DNA of 64,000 bases. It comes from Epiperipatus broadwayi. Taxonomy: Eukaryota > Onychophora > Udeonychophora > Euonychophora > Peripatidae. Below the pieces are notes generated by a model that was given only the letters and a program-made list of their open reading frames with translations, was not told where the DNA came from and made no database searches. Positions 1 through 11,775 of this stretch are shown one piece after another. Numbering within the stretch: position 1 is the stretch's first letter; every line of letters begins with the position of its first letter. The stretch covers positions 772,208-836,207 of the forward strand of contig JAQFVV010000207.1 in NCBI GenBank assembly GCA_028023455.1. The letters run 5' to 3'. The position numbers were made by a program, and so were the translations under genes.

Positions 1-1912
1 AGTTTATTAATATTACAATAAATTTTTTACTTTTCTAAATCATATCTCCTGTACATGTGTGTACAGGTATTGGTGCATGAGTGTTAAAAGATTGAAAAGT
101 TTAAAAAAGTATGATTTAAAAGTGATTATCTTTATATAATAAAATATTTATAAAAGGTATTTTAAATAGTTTAATGATAATCTTTTTAAAACTATTTAAA
201 AAAGTAAAAGAGTGCTTATTTTAAGTAAAATATGTTTGTTTTAAATTAAGAAAATCATTTTTATTTAATAAAGCAAATAAATTTTTATATGGTAATTAAA
301 TAAAGTTAATAAAAATAGTTTTGTGCATTAATTAGCAGTCTAGACATCATGAGCTTAAACACTACTCCTGAATGTTTTGATTAGCAAAAGTTGAAGGTCA
401 AGTCTATAAATATGTGACCTAATGAATTAAAAAGGTTAAGTTATGCTAATGTTAAAAATTCTGTCCCTATGCTTATTTCTGATTGATTAAGTCAAATCAT
501 GTCATAAACTGCAGTAAAAAATAATACATTTAAAAAGAAAAGGAGAAAATAAAATCACACCTTTACAATTGAATTCTTTTAAATCAGTTTTTCAAATTAT
601 TTGTTCAGATTATTTTTAAATATTTTATTTTATTTTATCAATTAAATAATATTGGTTTACAAACCTCCAGAGTTGATCAAGCAAATCTATCATGTCAGTA
701 TTTGTTCATCTGCCTGTAAATTGTATCTCACTGGAAAATGTAACAGCTATCCTTGTTATAAAAGACATTATAAAATTTACTGGAAATTAAAATATGCTAG
801 AGATTGCTAACCTGAAAATTTATGCACATGTTTGACTGTAGTTAATTTTTTGGTACTTTTTTAAAACCATTTTTATTATCACTTTGTCATTTAAAGATTC
901 AATTAGTTATATATATTGTAACGGAATATAATATGCCGTCACATTATTTTACAATTAAAATGAAAGATCACAAATAAAAATTGATTTATTAAAAAGAAAG
1001 AAAACTTAACTTAAAAACTGAAATTTAAAAACTGTTTAACGTATATATAGATCGCATGATGGACAACTTTAAAAACTATTTTAAAAAATAGTTTTATTTG
1101 AAAGTAATTTTTTTTTGTAAAAAAGTAAAAGATATAAAGATTTGATATTTTTGGAAATAGAAATAATGTTGATTTCTATAATCTTAGAAAATGGAAATGA
1201 TTGTTTTATTAATTAAATGATTGTTCGAAAACAAGCTAGCCCTTGAGGCATTTAAAATAAATTAAAGGGTCAGATAAGAGAGTACAAAGAAATTAAATGA
1301 CCAATGCAAACACCAGAAATTCAGCACGGACCGTAACTGAAACACCAGAGGATTAGTGACGTATTGCCGATTGAATCCTAAGATCAAATGATAAGAGGCT
1401 AAGAAAAATATAAAAGCCAAATGATTATTATAATTGTTATCTGAGAGCTGACTATGAATATGTCGTTATAACTAGCTATATTGCAGATTTTCACGATGTG
1501 GAAGTCTGCAATAAAATTAGATTTTCCGGACAACCAGCTGAGACCTCCCTATGCCAGTTAGGGACCAAAAAGGAATGGCAAGTGGCGGCTTCGTTTTTAA
1601 AAAGGAAGAACAAACAATCTATATAAGTGATCACGAAGATGGACCTCAGAATCTGTAAAGTATAAACTTTTGCCAATTGAACTTTCTTTTAAATAATTAC
1701 CGTATAACGTCAATAAGTAATCAATCCAAAAAAAAAAAGTAATATAAATGAATGTACTCTTATCTGACCAAGAATAGAACTCTAAATCAATTATAAATAT
1801 TTGTTTTTATATACGTTTGCTATTTCAATCATTTCCATTTTTTTAATTTAATTATTTATGTTTGTGTTTAACTAGGTTATTTATTTCTATCTGTTAAATA
1901 AAATGTATTAAA
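1..1912. other. AT-rich DNA without a recognisable gene
   Basis: No frame shows a plausible protein and no repeat family seen elsewhere in the window was recognised here. The stretch from about 1280 to 1660 is less AT-rich than its surroundings and has a short minus-strand open frame, but that frame has no recognisable motif and is most likely chance. Confidence 0.5.
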
Positions 1913-2167
1913 TTAAAGTTGGGTGTAGATAGCTGCATGGATAAAGAGTAATAACTGTTTAAATTCGTTTATGTTTAATTTAAAGGATTTTAGTGTCAGG
2001 CTATTTGTTTCGTAGTTAGGGCAATGCTTGTGGAAGGATATATGGGTGTTTATATTAATGTAATGTGAAGCGTGTTTAGCATACAGGGCAACGTGCCCAA
2101 CTGAATGCATGACCCCAAAGAGGCAGTCATATCGTTGAAATGGTGGCAGATGTATTTCCTGCGCCAT
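1913..2167 (-). CDS. hypothetical 84-residue ORF, doubtful
   Basis: This is an open frame of 84 codons in a patch less AT-rich than the flanks. It begins MAQEIHLPPFQRYDC and is unusually rich in His, with scattered Cys (HSVGHVALYAKHASHY in the middle). The start has a fair Kozak context (GTCAATGG) and a TTATAAAT sequence lies a few tens of bases upstream. I recognise no domain, signal peptide or membrane segment. It could be one exon of a host gene, a fragment of a decayed mobile element, or chance. The only support is length, composition and context. Confidence 0.15.
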   Translation of the reverse strand: MAQEIHLPPFQRYDCLFGVMHSVGHVALYAKHASHYININTHISFHKHCPNYETNSLTLKSFKLNINEFKQLLLFIHAAIYTQL

Positions 2168-2930
2168 TGACCCCTTCTAGCTCTATGGACAGGGATTTAT
2201 AAGACGGCAGAAAGACCGCTTTCCCCCATACGTAGCACTCTTTAAAATAAAAAAAAATTATATACATGATTCCTTAGTCTAACAGATGCCCTTTCCTGAT
2301 CTAGACACGGATCATTTCCTTCAAATAATATCACGCCGTCAGATGCCCATTCCTGTCGGCGTGGTTTTATGCTAGCATCTTCATATTGCATTAGTTGCAA
2401 ATATATATCTGGAAGCTGACATTGGGTTGGCTACGAACTTTTAGTCTGAGACTGAATGAATGTTTTGATAAGTTTTAAGTGAAAAAAAATCTATGTAGAC
2501 TATCTATGCTCGTCATGCTAAAGTAAAATATAATTTAAATATCCATCTGTGCGATCTATTGAAAATAGTAATTTAAATTTAAAAAAAAAATATTAATGTT
2601 AAAACCTAAAAATAAATTTATTCCTCAATTTTAAATGTGCGTTAATAAAAATCTATTTGTGTGTTAATTACTGGCAGTGGCTTATTTTATTTTATTGTTA
2701 TAAATATTTAATATATATACTTTGAGAATAGAAATCTATTGAAACTTATAAATGTTTAAAATCTCTGCTACTCTATGAGCTAGTGACTAGGGCTGACGGC
2801 CGTGATCTTAACAGCACGTATCTGTCGACTTTATAAATTTTCTAGGTTCAAAGTAGCCTAGTGGCGCTCTGTCGGCAGATGCGGTAAGACTGGAAACGTC
2901 ATCATCATCCCCGACCGTTAAAATATATAT
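2168..2930. other. CpG-containing block with short direct repeats and a hairpin
   Basis: CpG dinucleotides are clearly more frequent here than in the flanks. A 16-nt word beginning CAGATGCCC occurs at 2283 and again at 2340 with one mismatch. CACGCCG (2332-2338) pairs perfectly with CGGCGTG (2357-2363) across an 18-nt loop. The block around 2790-2920 is also CpG-containing and ends in a short ATC run. No ORF or known element was recognised. It may be a young insertion or an unmethylated regulatory patch. Confidence 0.3.
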
Positions 2931-3824
2931 ATATCATAACTTTCATTAGTAAAGATATTACTTTTTATATTTTGCTAAATGTCATAATTTAGAAGAAAAT
3001 AATTTATGTGGACAATTTAATAAGTAAAATACAGTTATTGTTATTATTACAAGAACTATGTTGAAAATTATTATACCTTTAATAAGCAAAAGAAATGCAA
3101 TAATGTATTTTTTTTTAAGCTATTGTGAATTTAAATGTCAAAAGAAAATACAATCATTTTAAATTGCTTTATCTAATTATGATAAAATATGTTATACAGA
3201 CTGTTTTCTTAATATTTGTGAAAAGTCATTGTATATCTGTGTTACTTCCAATACAAATAAAATAATATCTTAGCATTATTATAATTGATATATCCAAAAT
3301 TCATCTGTTTATTTGCTAAAAGTACATTTTTTGCTATACTAAAAAGAAATAAATAACGGAAAGTTGTTTCATGTTTTAATATTACTAAAATAATATCACA
3401 AGTTTGTTATGGAACTGTCTGTTACCTGTCTATAATTAACTTTGCTATACCTGCTCTTAGCTCATTTATCCATTATTTAAGAAATTAAAAGTGTGGATAA
3501 TATTATTTCATCAAGACATTCCTGCTGAAAAATACTTGCTTGCTTATTTGTTCTCCTCTACATTAATAAAACTATATTATATTTTACTAAAGAAAACAAG
3601 GGATTCTTTGTTTAGAGACAACTTTTAACTCTCAACTTAGTTAATTGGATAAAACAAGCATGATGGATAATTATTGTTAAGAAATTGATATGTTTTTTTT
3701 ATGATTGTTTTATTATAATTATATGAGTTATGTCTATTTAATTATCATTTTATATGTGAAATTATAATTAATACACTATACAGTTTTAAACCTGCATACA
3801 TATATATGTAATGTATGCAAGATT
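2931..3824. other. AT-rich DNA, nothing recognised
   Basis: No plausible ORF and no repeat shared with the rest of the window was seen. Confidence 0.5.
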
Positions 3825-3965
3825 CGAATTCAGACTTTCACATGACCCTCAACTCTTCATGCCATCTCATATTGCTGCTCCACCTGGTCACACACATGTT
3901 GAAAAGATAAATAATCACAAATATACATATTTCATGCTAAACCAGTACTTATCAGTTAGTCCATG
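3825..3965 (+). repeat. dispersed repeat family B, single copy
   Basis: This segment shares several landmarks, in the same order, with copies at 22919-23627 and 57505-57660: an opening close to CAGACTTTCACATGAC, then CACATGT...AAAGATAAATAATCACAAATATA, then a core like TTTCATGCTAAACCAG followed by TATCAGTTAGTCC. Both strands carry short open frames here, but the sequence is clearly repeat-derived, so no gene is called. On the minus strand the opening contains a weak tRNA B-box-like word (GAATTCGAATC), so a tRNA-derived SINE origin is possible but unproven. Confidence 0.5.
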
Positions 3966-4612
3966 TATATTTATAATAATATACCAGCCTGAAAGAAATT
4001 TGGTAAGAAAATATTCGGGTCTAATGGTTTGTTTTTCAATTAAACAATTGGTAAGAGTTCTCAGAATTTTTTTCCAGTATAATGAAAATGTATTGCAGTT
4101 CACAGGATAAAAACAACTTCCTTATATATTATACATATGTGGATAGAATCTTTTGGAAGTGGATGCATGAGTTTGCATACCTGTTAAACTTTCGGAATAT
4201 TTGATATTGCTTTGCAATTATGATGCATTAGTCTGCATAGATTTTATATCAAGCATAAGGGTTGTTGTACATATGTGTGCACATTATCTGTTCATTTGCT
4301 ATTATCAAATACATGCCTTGTTCAGTTATTAATTGATATGCTGCTTAGAGACAGGTATTGATTTTGGCATTTGCCATTATTATTGAATTTGTTAAGCCCC
4401 TTCATAAAAAAGAGTGTGGCTTACTTGCTTAAGCACTGCCAGGTCAAGTTACTGGTGCCTATTTATCTACTCATCACCATCCAATTGCTGTTATCTTTAT
4501 ACTATTAGCATGCATTTTATTATATGAGAACATTTAAGGCATATTCATTTATACAATTGTTTTGCGAGCTCTGCTATAATTTTATTTTATAGATGCTAGA
4601 TTATTGTTAGTT
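3966..4612. other. AT-rich DNA, nothing recognised
   Basis: No gene or named repeat was recognised. The right edge abuts the ATC run that ends the RTE relic. Confidence 0.45.
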
Positions 4613-5080
4613 ATCATCATCATCATCGACCATTATCAATTCACTGCAGGATAGGGTCTCTTCAAGTTCAATCTATCTCAGATCTCTAGCTTCTCTTCTC
4701 CACATCATCCCTGCACACTTTTTTATTTCTTCTATCCATCTCATGTGGTCTCTTTCTATGTCTTTTACAACCTCTTGGAATCCAGTTTAAGATTTCAATT
4801 GTCCATCTATTATCATCTTTTTTAGCAATATGTCCAGCCCAACTCCACTTCAGTCTTTTAATTTTTACAATGAGGTCAATAACACCTGTTTGTTCTCTTA
4901 CCCATATATTGTATTTTCGATCTCTTTTTGTTACTCCCAACATGCATCTCTCCATACTTCTTTGAGTGGTCTGAAGTCACTGTATTGCTCTTTTATTAAG
5001 TGTCCAAGTCTCAGATCCATAAGTAAGAACTGGTAAAACACATTTACTAAGAATCTTCCTTTTCAAACACATAGATTACT
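4613..5080 (-). mobile_element. RTE-type LINE 3' end (copy 1), 5' truncated
   Basis: Read on the minus strand, the translation follows the typical C-terminal tail of RTE/BovB-type LINE proteins: KCVLPVLTYGSETWTLNKR, then MERCMLGVTKRDRKYN, then IKRLKWSWAGHIAKK.DNRW, then ILNWIPRG.KR...RP. The frame runs from about 5075 to 4686 with an in-frame stop shortly after LNKRAIQ, so the copy is dead. The element ends in a run of about five ATC/GAT trinucleotides (4613-4627), as expected for RTE elements, which end in short microsatellites rather than poly(A). The RT core is absent. The same 3' end recurs at 39272 and 62797. Confidence 0.8.
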
Positions 5081-7455
5081 TTGCTCTTCAAATGCATTAA
5101 TAAAGTTAATCTTATAATTATTTCTGCATTATATCAAGTTACCTTGGCAATATCAATAGAATTATGTACCCACATTGATTTTTAAACATCTCTCATAATA
5201 CACATTTTAATATCATTTTAGTGGCTTGCATATAAGCATATATATGTGATATTCTATTCTGTATATGCAATAGTTAGGTGGATAGTATTAAATAAAATCA
5301 TGAAAACTTCTTAAATAATGTAAATGCCATAATTATAATATTCTAGAGATTATTCAGAAGGAATATATTTTATTTTAAATCAAACAAATATTTGTGTCCC
5401 TATAACTAACTTATCATGTTAAGGTTATAGCTTTTTGTAAATATATTTTATTGTTGTAAACTATTTTATTATTACTTAGATATGTTTATGTTTTCATTGC
5501 CACCCATTTATTCAGAAAATCTAATTTATTAAAGTTTATTAACAATTATAGTAAATTAGAGTACATTTTAAAAGGTTACAATGAATTTGTTATTAAGCAA
5601 TTATTACCATTAAATATAATTCTATAGGTAATCAAATTATAAATAAAATTTTCATAAATTTTTATAATATAATCAGTAATGTAAGTTTATTTAGGATAAA
5701 GAACATATCTTGGCTGACAATTACGTTATAAATAAACTACTGTTTAGTTATTTGTTTAAATAGTGTGTTAACTTTTTATATGTAATATTGTTTGATATGC
5801 AAATTAATTCCGCTTCCCATTGAGAGTAACTTATAGTTTACATGATTTGGCCAGGCGTTGCAAATAATGGTCGTACAGTGGTCATTATCATTGCATATTA
5901 AAGAAATATTTTAAATTCTATTAAAAAATATATAAATAAAATGTGCCCATATATTTCCCAATGTTTAATGTCAGATAGCACTCAAATCAATTAATATAAA
6001 TTTAACATATATAAGCTTACCGTTACAATACAAATCCTCATGATGGGAAAAATCATTTGCTGTTTTTGTTGTATCTCAAAATAATGAATAAAATTTGATA
6101 AAATGGCAAACTCTAACAAATTACCAATAATGTCCATCAAAATCTGATATTAAGTAGTCAGAATTACTCTATTTACTATTCAGTCATTCACCAAAAAACT
6201 TGATATGCATAGAAACAAAATTAATGTTTAATACTATAATTGGGCAGATTACATGTATAAAAAGCTCATAAGCAATTCAACTTTTCTCTAAATCCAGTAT
6301 TTTAATATCATTTATATAATATCTTATTAAAAATCTTCATATTCATATATGTTTTTCAAAACTTTACTCTGTATTGTGTTGTCTGTTAATTATGAAGGTT
6401 TCACAAAGCCTTTTTATAAAGCAATAACTTAATCATCATCAATTTCACATCATGAATTTCCACAGTTGCTACTAATGTCAATAAATAATATAAATATACT
6501 CTTTTATGCACTTTGCATAATGCAAATGTAATATTTTATTATATGCAAATCTTCCAAAAAAAATAATCAACAGTTTGAACTATTTTGTAATATTTTTCAG
6601 AGTTTTTTTCCAAAACAAACATTGAAATTTGTTTTTTTTTTAATTAAATCTACCAAAAATAATAATATTTATTAAAGTAAACCAACATCCAATTGATTGA
6701 AAACTATCTTGAAAAGAAAAGAAATATATCTTTTGAATTATTTCTGCTTGACAAATAATATCTGAATAAATACCGTAATTTTGTGCAACTTAACTTTTGA
6801 ATTAAAACATATTTTGTTCTTCGCTGATAATTTTTGCCATCTCACATTTCGATATATTTAGTTTAAACTTTTATTACAACTACTAGCTTAGGTATATTCG
6901 ATTGACAAATAAGTTACGTCTTGACCAGCAAAGTCAACACCTTTTTTGAACTATTGTGAATTCTGTTATAAAAGTGTTCATAGATTTCTACAATAAATAA
7001 CTAATTGTTTATTATTATTGTGCTTACAAATTGATGTATGAAACATTAAGAGTGCAGTCTGTTTCTGAGACAAAACTGAAAATGCATCAAAATATAGCAG
7101 CCGTGAGAAAAGCTAAAACTGAATGCAATTGTCAAATGATAGGAAATGATAACTCAAGTTAAAACCCATTTTATTATAAGAAAATAAAAAAAGTTCACAT
7201 CACTGTGACAGAAATTGTTAAAAAACAAAAACAAAACGCGAACATTTCTTGGTCTCTTTATAGTTTTTTAATACTGAATGAATGAACCTGAAATGCTTAG
7301 TGGGTGAGAAAATTTTCTATTGCAGACATGTGACATTGGGTTTTTTTTAAAAAAAAAAAAACATTTATGTCTGTAAATGAAATATTGTTTATTAATTCTC
7401 CTTGCAAGTTTTTTTTTTAAATCAAATTTTAACTAAACAATGTCAATATTATTAA
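5081..7455. other. AT-rich DNA, nothing recognised
   Basis: About 2.4 kb with no ORF of note. It holds scattered homopolymer A and T runs, and no structure shared with other parts of the window was seen. Confidence 0.45.
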
Positions 7456-8312
7456 CAGACCATTAAAAATGATTGTTTTTATAGTAATTGTAATGATTTT
7501 ATTTACCGAACGAAAAAAAAAACCACGTACCCAGAACTAGACACTGAAATTTCCGAGTCTGAATGTGATATGTCGGATCAATCCCACAACAATCCTATAA
7601 TTACTTTAGCACAACTTTCTTTAGAACAAAATACCAATAATGATCAATGCATGCTCGAACATTCTCAAAATAATCCATTAAACCAAACCTTAATGCAAAA
7701 CTCAAATACGAGTCAAAAGCGGACCCTTAAACATAACGTCGAACAAAATACAGCTAACGTTTATTCAATACATCACGAAACTCAAGGTGTTCAGTAATAG
7801 CAATAGACCCCCCTGAATATACTAAGCCTAATAAAATATGTAATAGTTTTAAGTATAAAAGTAATTGATCCCCAAAATGTGTTTCTCCCAGAACCAAAAA
7901 TTGTAAAAAAAAAAAATCTTAAACTCCGATACCGATAAAAATACGTCAATTTCGGAAAGCGATGCTTGCTATTCTACCTTAGCATATGAATCAGAAGACT
8001 TTGACCTCCCAAAACAAAAATCTATTAATAAAAAATGCTTACAACTTTTTCATAACAAAAAAGCAAATAATATTAAACAGAATAAAGTTAAAAAATCCTC
8101 AAATAGTAAAGAATCAGAAAATCAAAAAGTCCGGAGCCTAAACTTCAACACTGGCCAAATGGACGATTACGTTCATACCCAACATGGCTCAATAGGTCCA
8201 CAGAGATCTACAGAGACAAGCCCTCAAGCAAAATATAAACAGCTGAAAATATCACAAGATACAATAATGCAATTTAAAAATTCAAAAAAAAAAAAACCCA
8301 AATTGAAACACT
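7456..8312 (+). pseudogene. polar Asn/Gln/Lys/Ser-rich ORF in two frames, unknown element
   Basis: Two open stretches lie in different frames. The first (about 7456-7797) includes FIYRTKKKTTYPELDTEISE and then an Asn/Gln-rich region (LSLEQNTNNDQ, HSQNNPLNQTL). The second (about 7920-8312) has NSDTDKNTSISESDACYS, SEDFDLPKQKS, a Lys/Asn-rich middle and GQMDDYVHTQHGSIG. Both have a similar acidic Asp/Ser/Glu patch and richer codon use than the surrounding DNA, which suggests real former coding sequence. A stop near 7866 and a frameshift at an A-run near 7907 separate them. There is no RT, nuclease or zinc motif. It may be an ORF1-like or N-terminal part of a retroelement, possibly of the PLE fragment immediately downstream, but the link is only adjacency. 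Confidence 0.35.
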
Positions 8313-8330
8313 AGAAAAAACTACGTTTAA

Positions 8331-9248
8331 TTCATTGGAAGTTTAGATATTATAAATGTATTATTCAATGAATTAAATAGTTTAGAAGGTTTAAAATGGA
8401 GTAAATCTTTTGAAGAAAAAAAGTCAATTCAGTATTTAGATATTAAAGTTACACATAATAAAAATAAATTAGATTATTGTATGGTAATAAAAGATATTGA
8501 AAAAAGAGGATATATTCCTTGGTATTCAAATGTGCCAATTGCACATAAATTATCCAGTTTAAAATCATTTTTATTTAGGAATAATAAATTATGTAAATAT
8601 AGTTCTGATAAAATAAGTAACATAAATGTATTTATTATGGATTTGTTAAATGTTGGATATGATCATAAATTAATTTATAATATTGTTACTAAGTTTAATA
8701 ATAATAGAAATATTTTAGATGCTATAGATATTGATAAAATAAAATATACTTGGATATCAATACCATTTATTTGTAATGAACAGGTTAAATTTATAAAACA
8801 GATATATAAAAATATATGTCGAGTTGCATTTTATACTACTCCTAATTTAAATAGATTAATAAATAATTCAAAAAATAGGTGTGGTATTTTAATTCAAAGT
8901 TGTGCAATATATAAATGGCTATGTTTTTGTGGAAAGGCATATATTGGGGAATCTCGATGTACATTGGAGAAAAGATCAAGGGAGCATTTGTTATTATATA
9001 AACGAGTGCAAAAATCAAGACAAGAGAATGTTAGAAATGATGATGTATCACCATCAGTATTTTTTGATCATAATGTAACATGTAATTATGGTTTTGATTT
9101 TGATTTTAATAAAGTTAAAATTCTGTGTATTGAAAGAAATAATAATAAACGCAAAATTAAAGAAGCTATGTTAATAAAAAGTGAAAAGCAACAGTTGATA
9201 AATAGACAGACAGCCAATATAAAAATTAATGAATTGTGGGAAAATTGA
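8331..9248 (+). pseudogene. Penelope-like element fragment: RT thumb plus GIY-YIG endonuclease
   Basis: The frame is open from 8331 to 9248 (about 305 codons); the first ATG is at 8481 (255 residues). The start matches the part of PLE reverse transcriptase just after the YxDD box (FNELNSLEGLKW, IQYLDIKV, then the thumb P.AHK.SSLKSFLFR..LC). RT motifs 1-5 are absent. From the first Met, the GIY-YIG nuclease has GIL at 135-137, Cys at 141, 148 and 150, YIG at 154-156, Arg159, Arg167, His169 and the Glu of KEAMLI at 228. This is the nuclease PLEs use to nick their target. No stop or frameshift breaks these 305 codons even though the RT core is lost, which is unusual for a dead copy. It is probably a 5'-truncated or internally deleted insertion; a retained nuclease role cannot be excluded. 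Confidence 0.75.
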
Positions 9249-9455
9249 TGTATGACGTATTGCTTTTGTTTACATTTGTAACGGTTTTTTCTAATACAAT
9301 TTGAGTCTAGTTGACAATGACTACATAGATAGTTGAAAGTACTTCTATTAAATTGGTATATATTTGTTTAAAATATTGTTACTGTATTAATTATTGTATT
9401 GTTTTGAATAATTATATATATTTTATTATAATTGGAATACAGACATTGATTAATA

Positions 9456-9499
<44 letters not shown>

Positions 9500-10009
9500 T
9501 ATGTATATAAAATTATATATAATATATATATATATATATATATTTAGAAAGATAGCTAAGTAAAACAGGATTATATAATTGATTGGAAAAGTATATACAT
9601 ATTTGGAAACTAAATACTTCTATGGGTAAATAGATAAATATAAATAATAAACTAATAGATAGATAGGTAAGCAGATACATAATAGACAGTGTAACCAGTT
9701 GTATTACATAGCACACACTAATTTAATGTGGGTGCATAAATATGTATAAAGTTGAAAGGAAAACTAGAAATAAACACAGACAAAAATTATAGTAGATATT
9801 TTCTACATTCATTGAAAAAAATAAAAATAAATAATAACTCTGATTTAAAATATCATTTTATAAAGTAAACTTTCAAAAGGTCTGAATAAATATATATATT
9901 GTATTATTATTATTCTGATTGCGAAATGTAAAAGCACAATACTTATTTTTGAAATTTTTTTAAATTAATTAAAACATGTATGTTTTTAGGGGGATTAGAG
10001 AAATAAAAA
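9249..10009. repeat. (TA)n and GATA-type simple repeats
   Basis: A pure TA run occupies about 9459-9497 and a second about 9522-9543. Loose GATA-type repeats follow at about 9640-9680. The short open frames that run through the TA tracts (Ile/Tyr alternation) are artefacts of the repeat. The stretch at 9249-9350 may be the 3' part of the PLE but shows no match to the other PLE 3' ends. Confidence 0.7.
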
Positions 10010-10560
10010 TAGAAATTCTGTTTTCAATCAAGGTGTTGTTATCACCTTAGGTGATTCTATAAAGGGGCTGATAACAAGATTAGCTTCAGTCTAGATAATA
10101 GTTTTTTGTAAGAAGGGTCAGCTGAAAAGTTGGTTATACTATTTTGTTGCAGCTTCTTGAAGTTTGCAGCAGTTGGTTTTAGCTGACCATAGAACTGACA
10201 GAATAGCTACCATGAACTGATATAGCTGAAGGCAGGACATTAGATTCAGGAGCTGCTAACATTTCCTTCACTGGAGATTGAATTCACATGGAGAAAATGA
10301 CCCACTTCTTTGTGCTGAAATTCATAGCCTTAAATGTGGAGAAGACAGCTGCTTGCCTGGAGCAGTTCTACACAGACAGGAGACCAACTATGGACCAACA
10401 TTATACATGGATTACATTTTTCCTGATTATGACTGTCACTAAAAACCGAACTCACCAAGAAAAATCTTCCAGCTTGCTGAAGAATTAATTTCATGTATGC
10501 TGCGTCAGATATATGCAGAGAAACACACCTAAATGTATATATAGCTGGTGAGTTACTTTA
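10010..10560. other. less AT-rich patch with a 66-codon ORF, unassigned
   Basis: The composition is richer than in the flanks. A plus-strand frame at 10288-10488 encodes 66 residues (MEKMTHFFVLKFIALN start, ACLEQFYTDRRPTMDQHY in the middle). There is no domain, membrane segment or repeat match. It could be an untranslated exon, a transposon relic or chance. Confidence 0.2.
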
Positions 10561-11280
10561 AAAGAATTCATTTAAAAAGACATACATAGAACAATATTAT
10601 TTTAGTCAGTTAAAAATTTATATATTTTAAAAGAATATAAAGTAATTTTGCTTGAATTATAATTAAGAGTCAAGAATAATTCATTGATCATTAAAGACAA
10701 AAGAGATGTTTTTGAACAATAATCCTCTGGACATTATTTTGAAAAATTATATTTAAAAAAAAAAGTAAAGAATTGATGATTCAATAATTTAATTTAAAAA
10801 TGTTGATAATTAATCAACAAATACCTGTCAAAAATTGACTATACTTTTGAGAACTTATAAATTGAAACTAATTTTAAATTATATCTATATTTTGTTTATA
10901 CACACACATATATGTATGAAATTTGTGCATATTTTCCAAAGAATTTAATAATGAAAATATAATATTATTGCTGTTAAGTTAAAATGTAATGTAAACATAA
11001 TTGTGCATATATACATGCACACTCATATATGTAAAATTATAATCATTTTTTTTTGTTAGTGAATATTAATTGTATATTATAAATCGCACATCTGTGCACA
11101 TCATATATTGTAAACCTATGTAACAATTTGAATTTTGAATAGCAATTATGTAAATCGCAATGTGGGTATTTGAAATTTTGTACTGTAATAAAAATCAGAA
11201 AGTTTATATGTGTGTAATTTTATTTTTATAAAACCTTAAATTTTTTTTGTTAATAATAAACTTATTTAATTGTTAAAATC
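10561..11280. other. AT-rich DNA, nothing recognised
   Basis: No gene or shared repeat seen; only short TA/CA simple repeats. Confidence 0.45.
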
Positions 11281-11499
11281 ATTTCCATCATCTCTTGGTC
11301 ATATACAGTAATAGAGCTTGTGTTCTCTGAGCTAGATTCGTGCATGGGATGAATATATGAATGGGAATGTGTATTTAGTGCTTTGGAGAATCCAGAGATG
11401 ATCAATCATCATCCTGGTTGACACAAAAGAGGATACTCATTAAAGCACCTATGCACTATATTTTATTTTAGTTCAGTCTTGTTAAAGGTTTAAGTTTAC

Positions 11500-11775
11500 A
11501 GTTGGCCAGTACATTAATGGTACTTAAGTGGCCAGAGCATTGATGATGATCAGCATGTTTTAAATGTCCCAGCATTGTTTAGATTTTCTGCTTATGTATT
11601 CTAATGGATGAGCATTTAGTTTGTGCCTCCAAATTAATGTTTAAATAATTGTCCAAGCTAGCAAAGGCTCAATAGTTAGCCTGGTCTACAGAAGACCCAT
11701 TTCCAATCCAGTCACAAGGTTGACTGTTGGTTTATAATTTTTTATGGTTCAAATCCAGCCCCAAGATGGACTGTT
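11500..11775 (+). repeat. probable tRNA-derived SINE relic
   Basis: GGTTCAAATCC at 11746-11756 is a perfect match to the tRNA B-box consensus. GGCTCAATAGTTAGCC about 80 bases upstream resembles an A box. The A-to-B spacing is longer than in a tRNA, so if this is a Pol III promoter it is degenerate. A 17-nt word close to TGGCCAG.RCATTRATG occurs twice at about 11503-11545. No target duplication was found. Confidence 0.35.

Noticed and set aside
3811-4110. 99-codon plus-strand ORF
   Set aside because: Its sequence is mostly the dispersed repeat family B, also seen at 22.9 and 57.5 kb, without any conserved frame between copies.
9353-9716. Open frames through the TA repeats on both strands
   Set aside because: They are produced by the (TA)n tract (alternating Ile/Tyr) and have no protein-like content.
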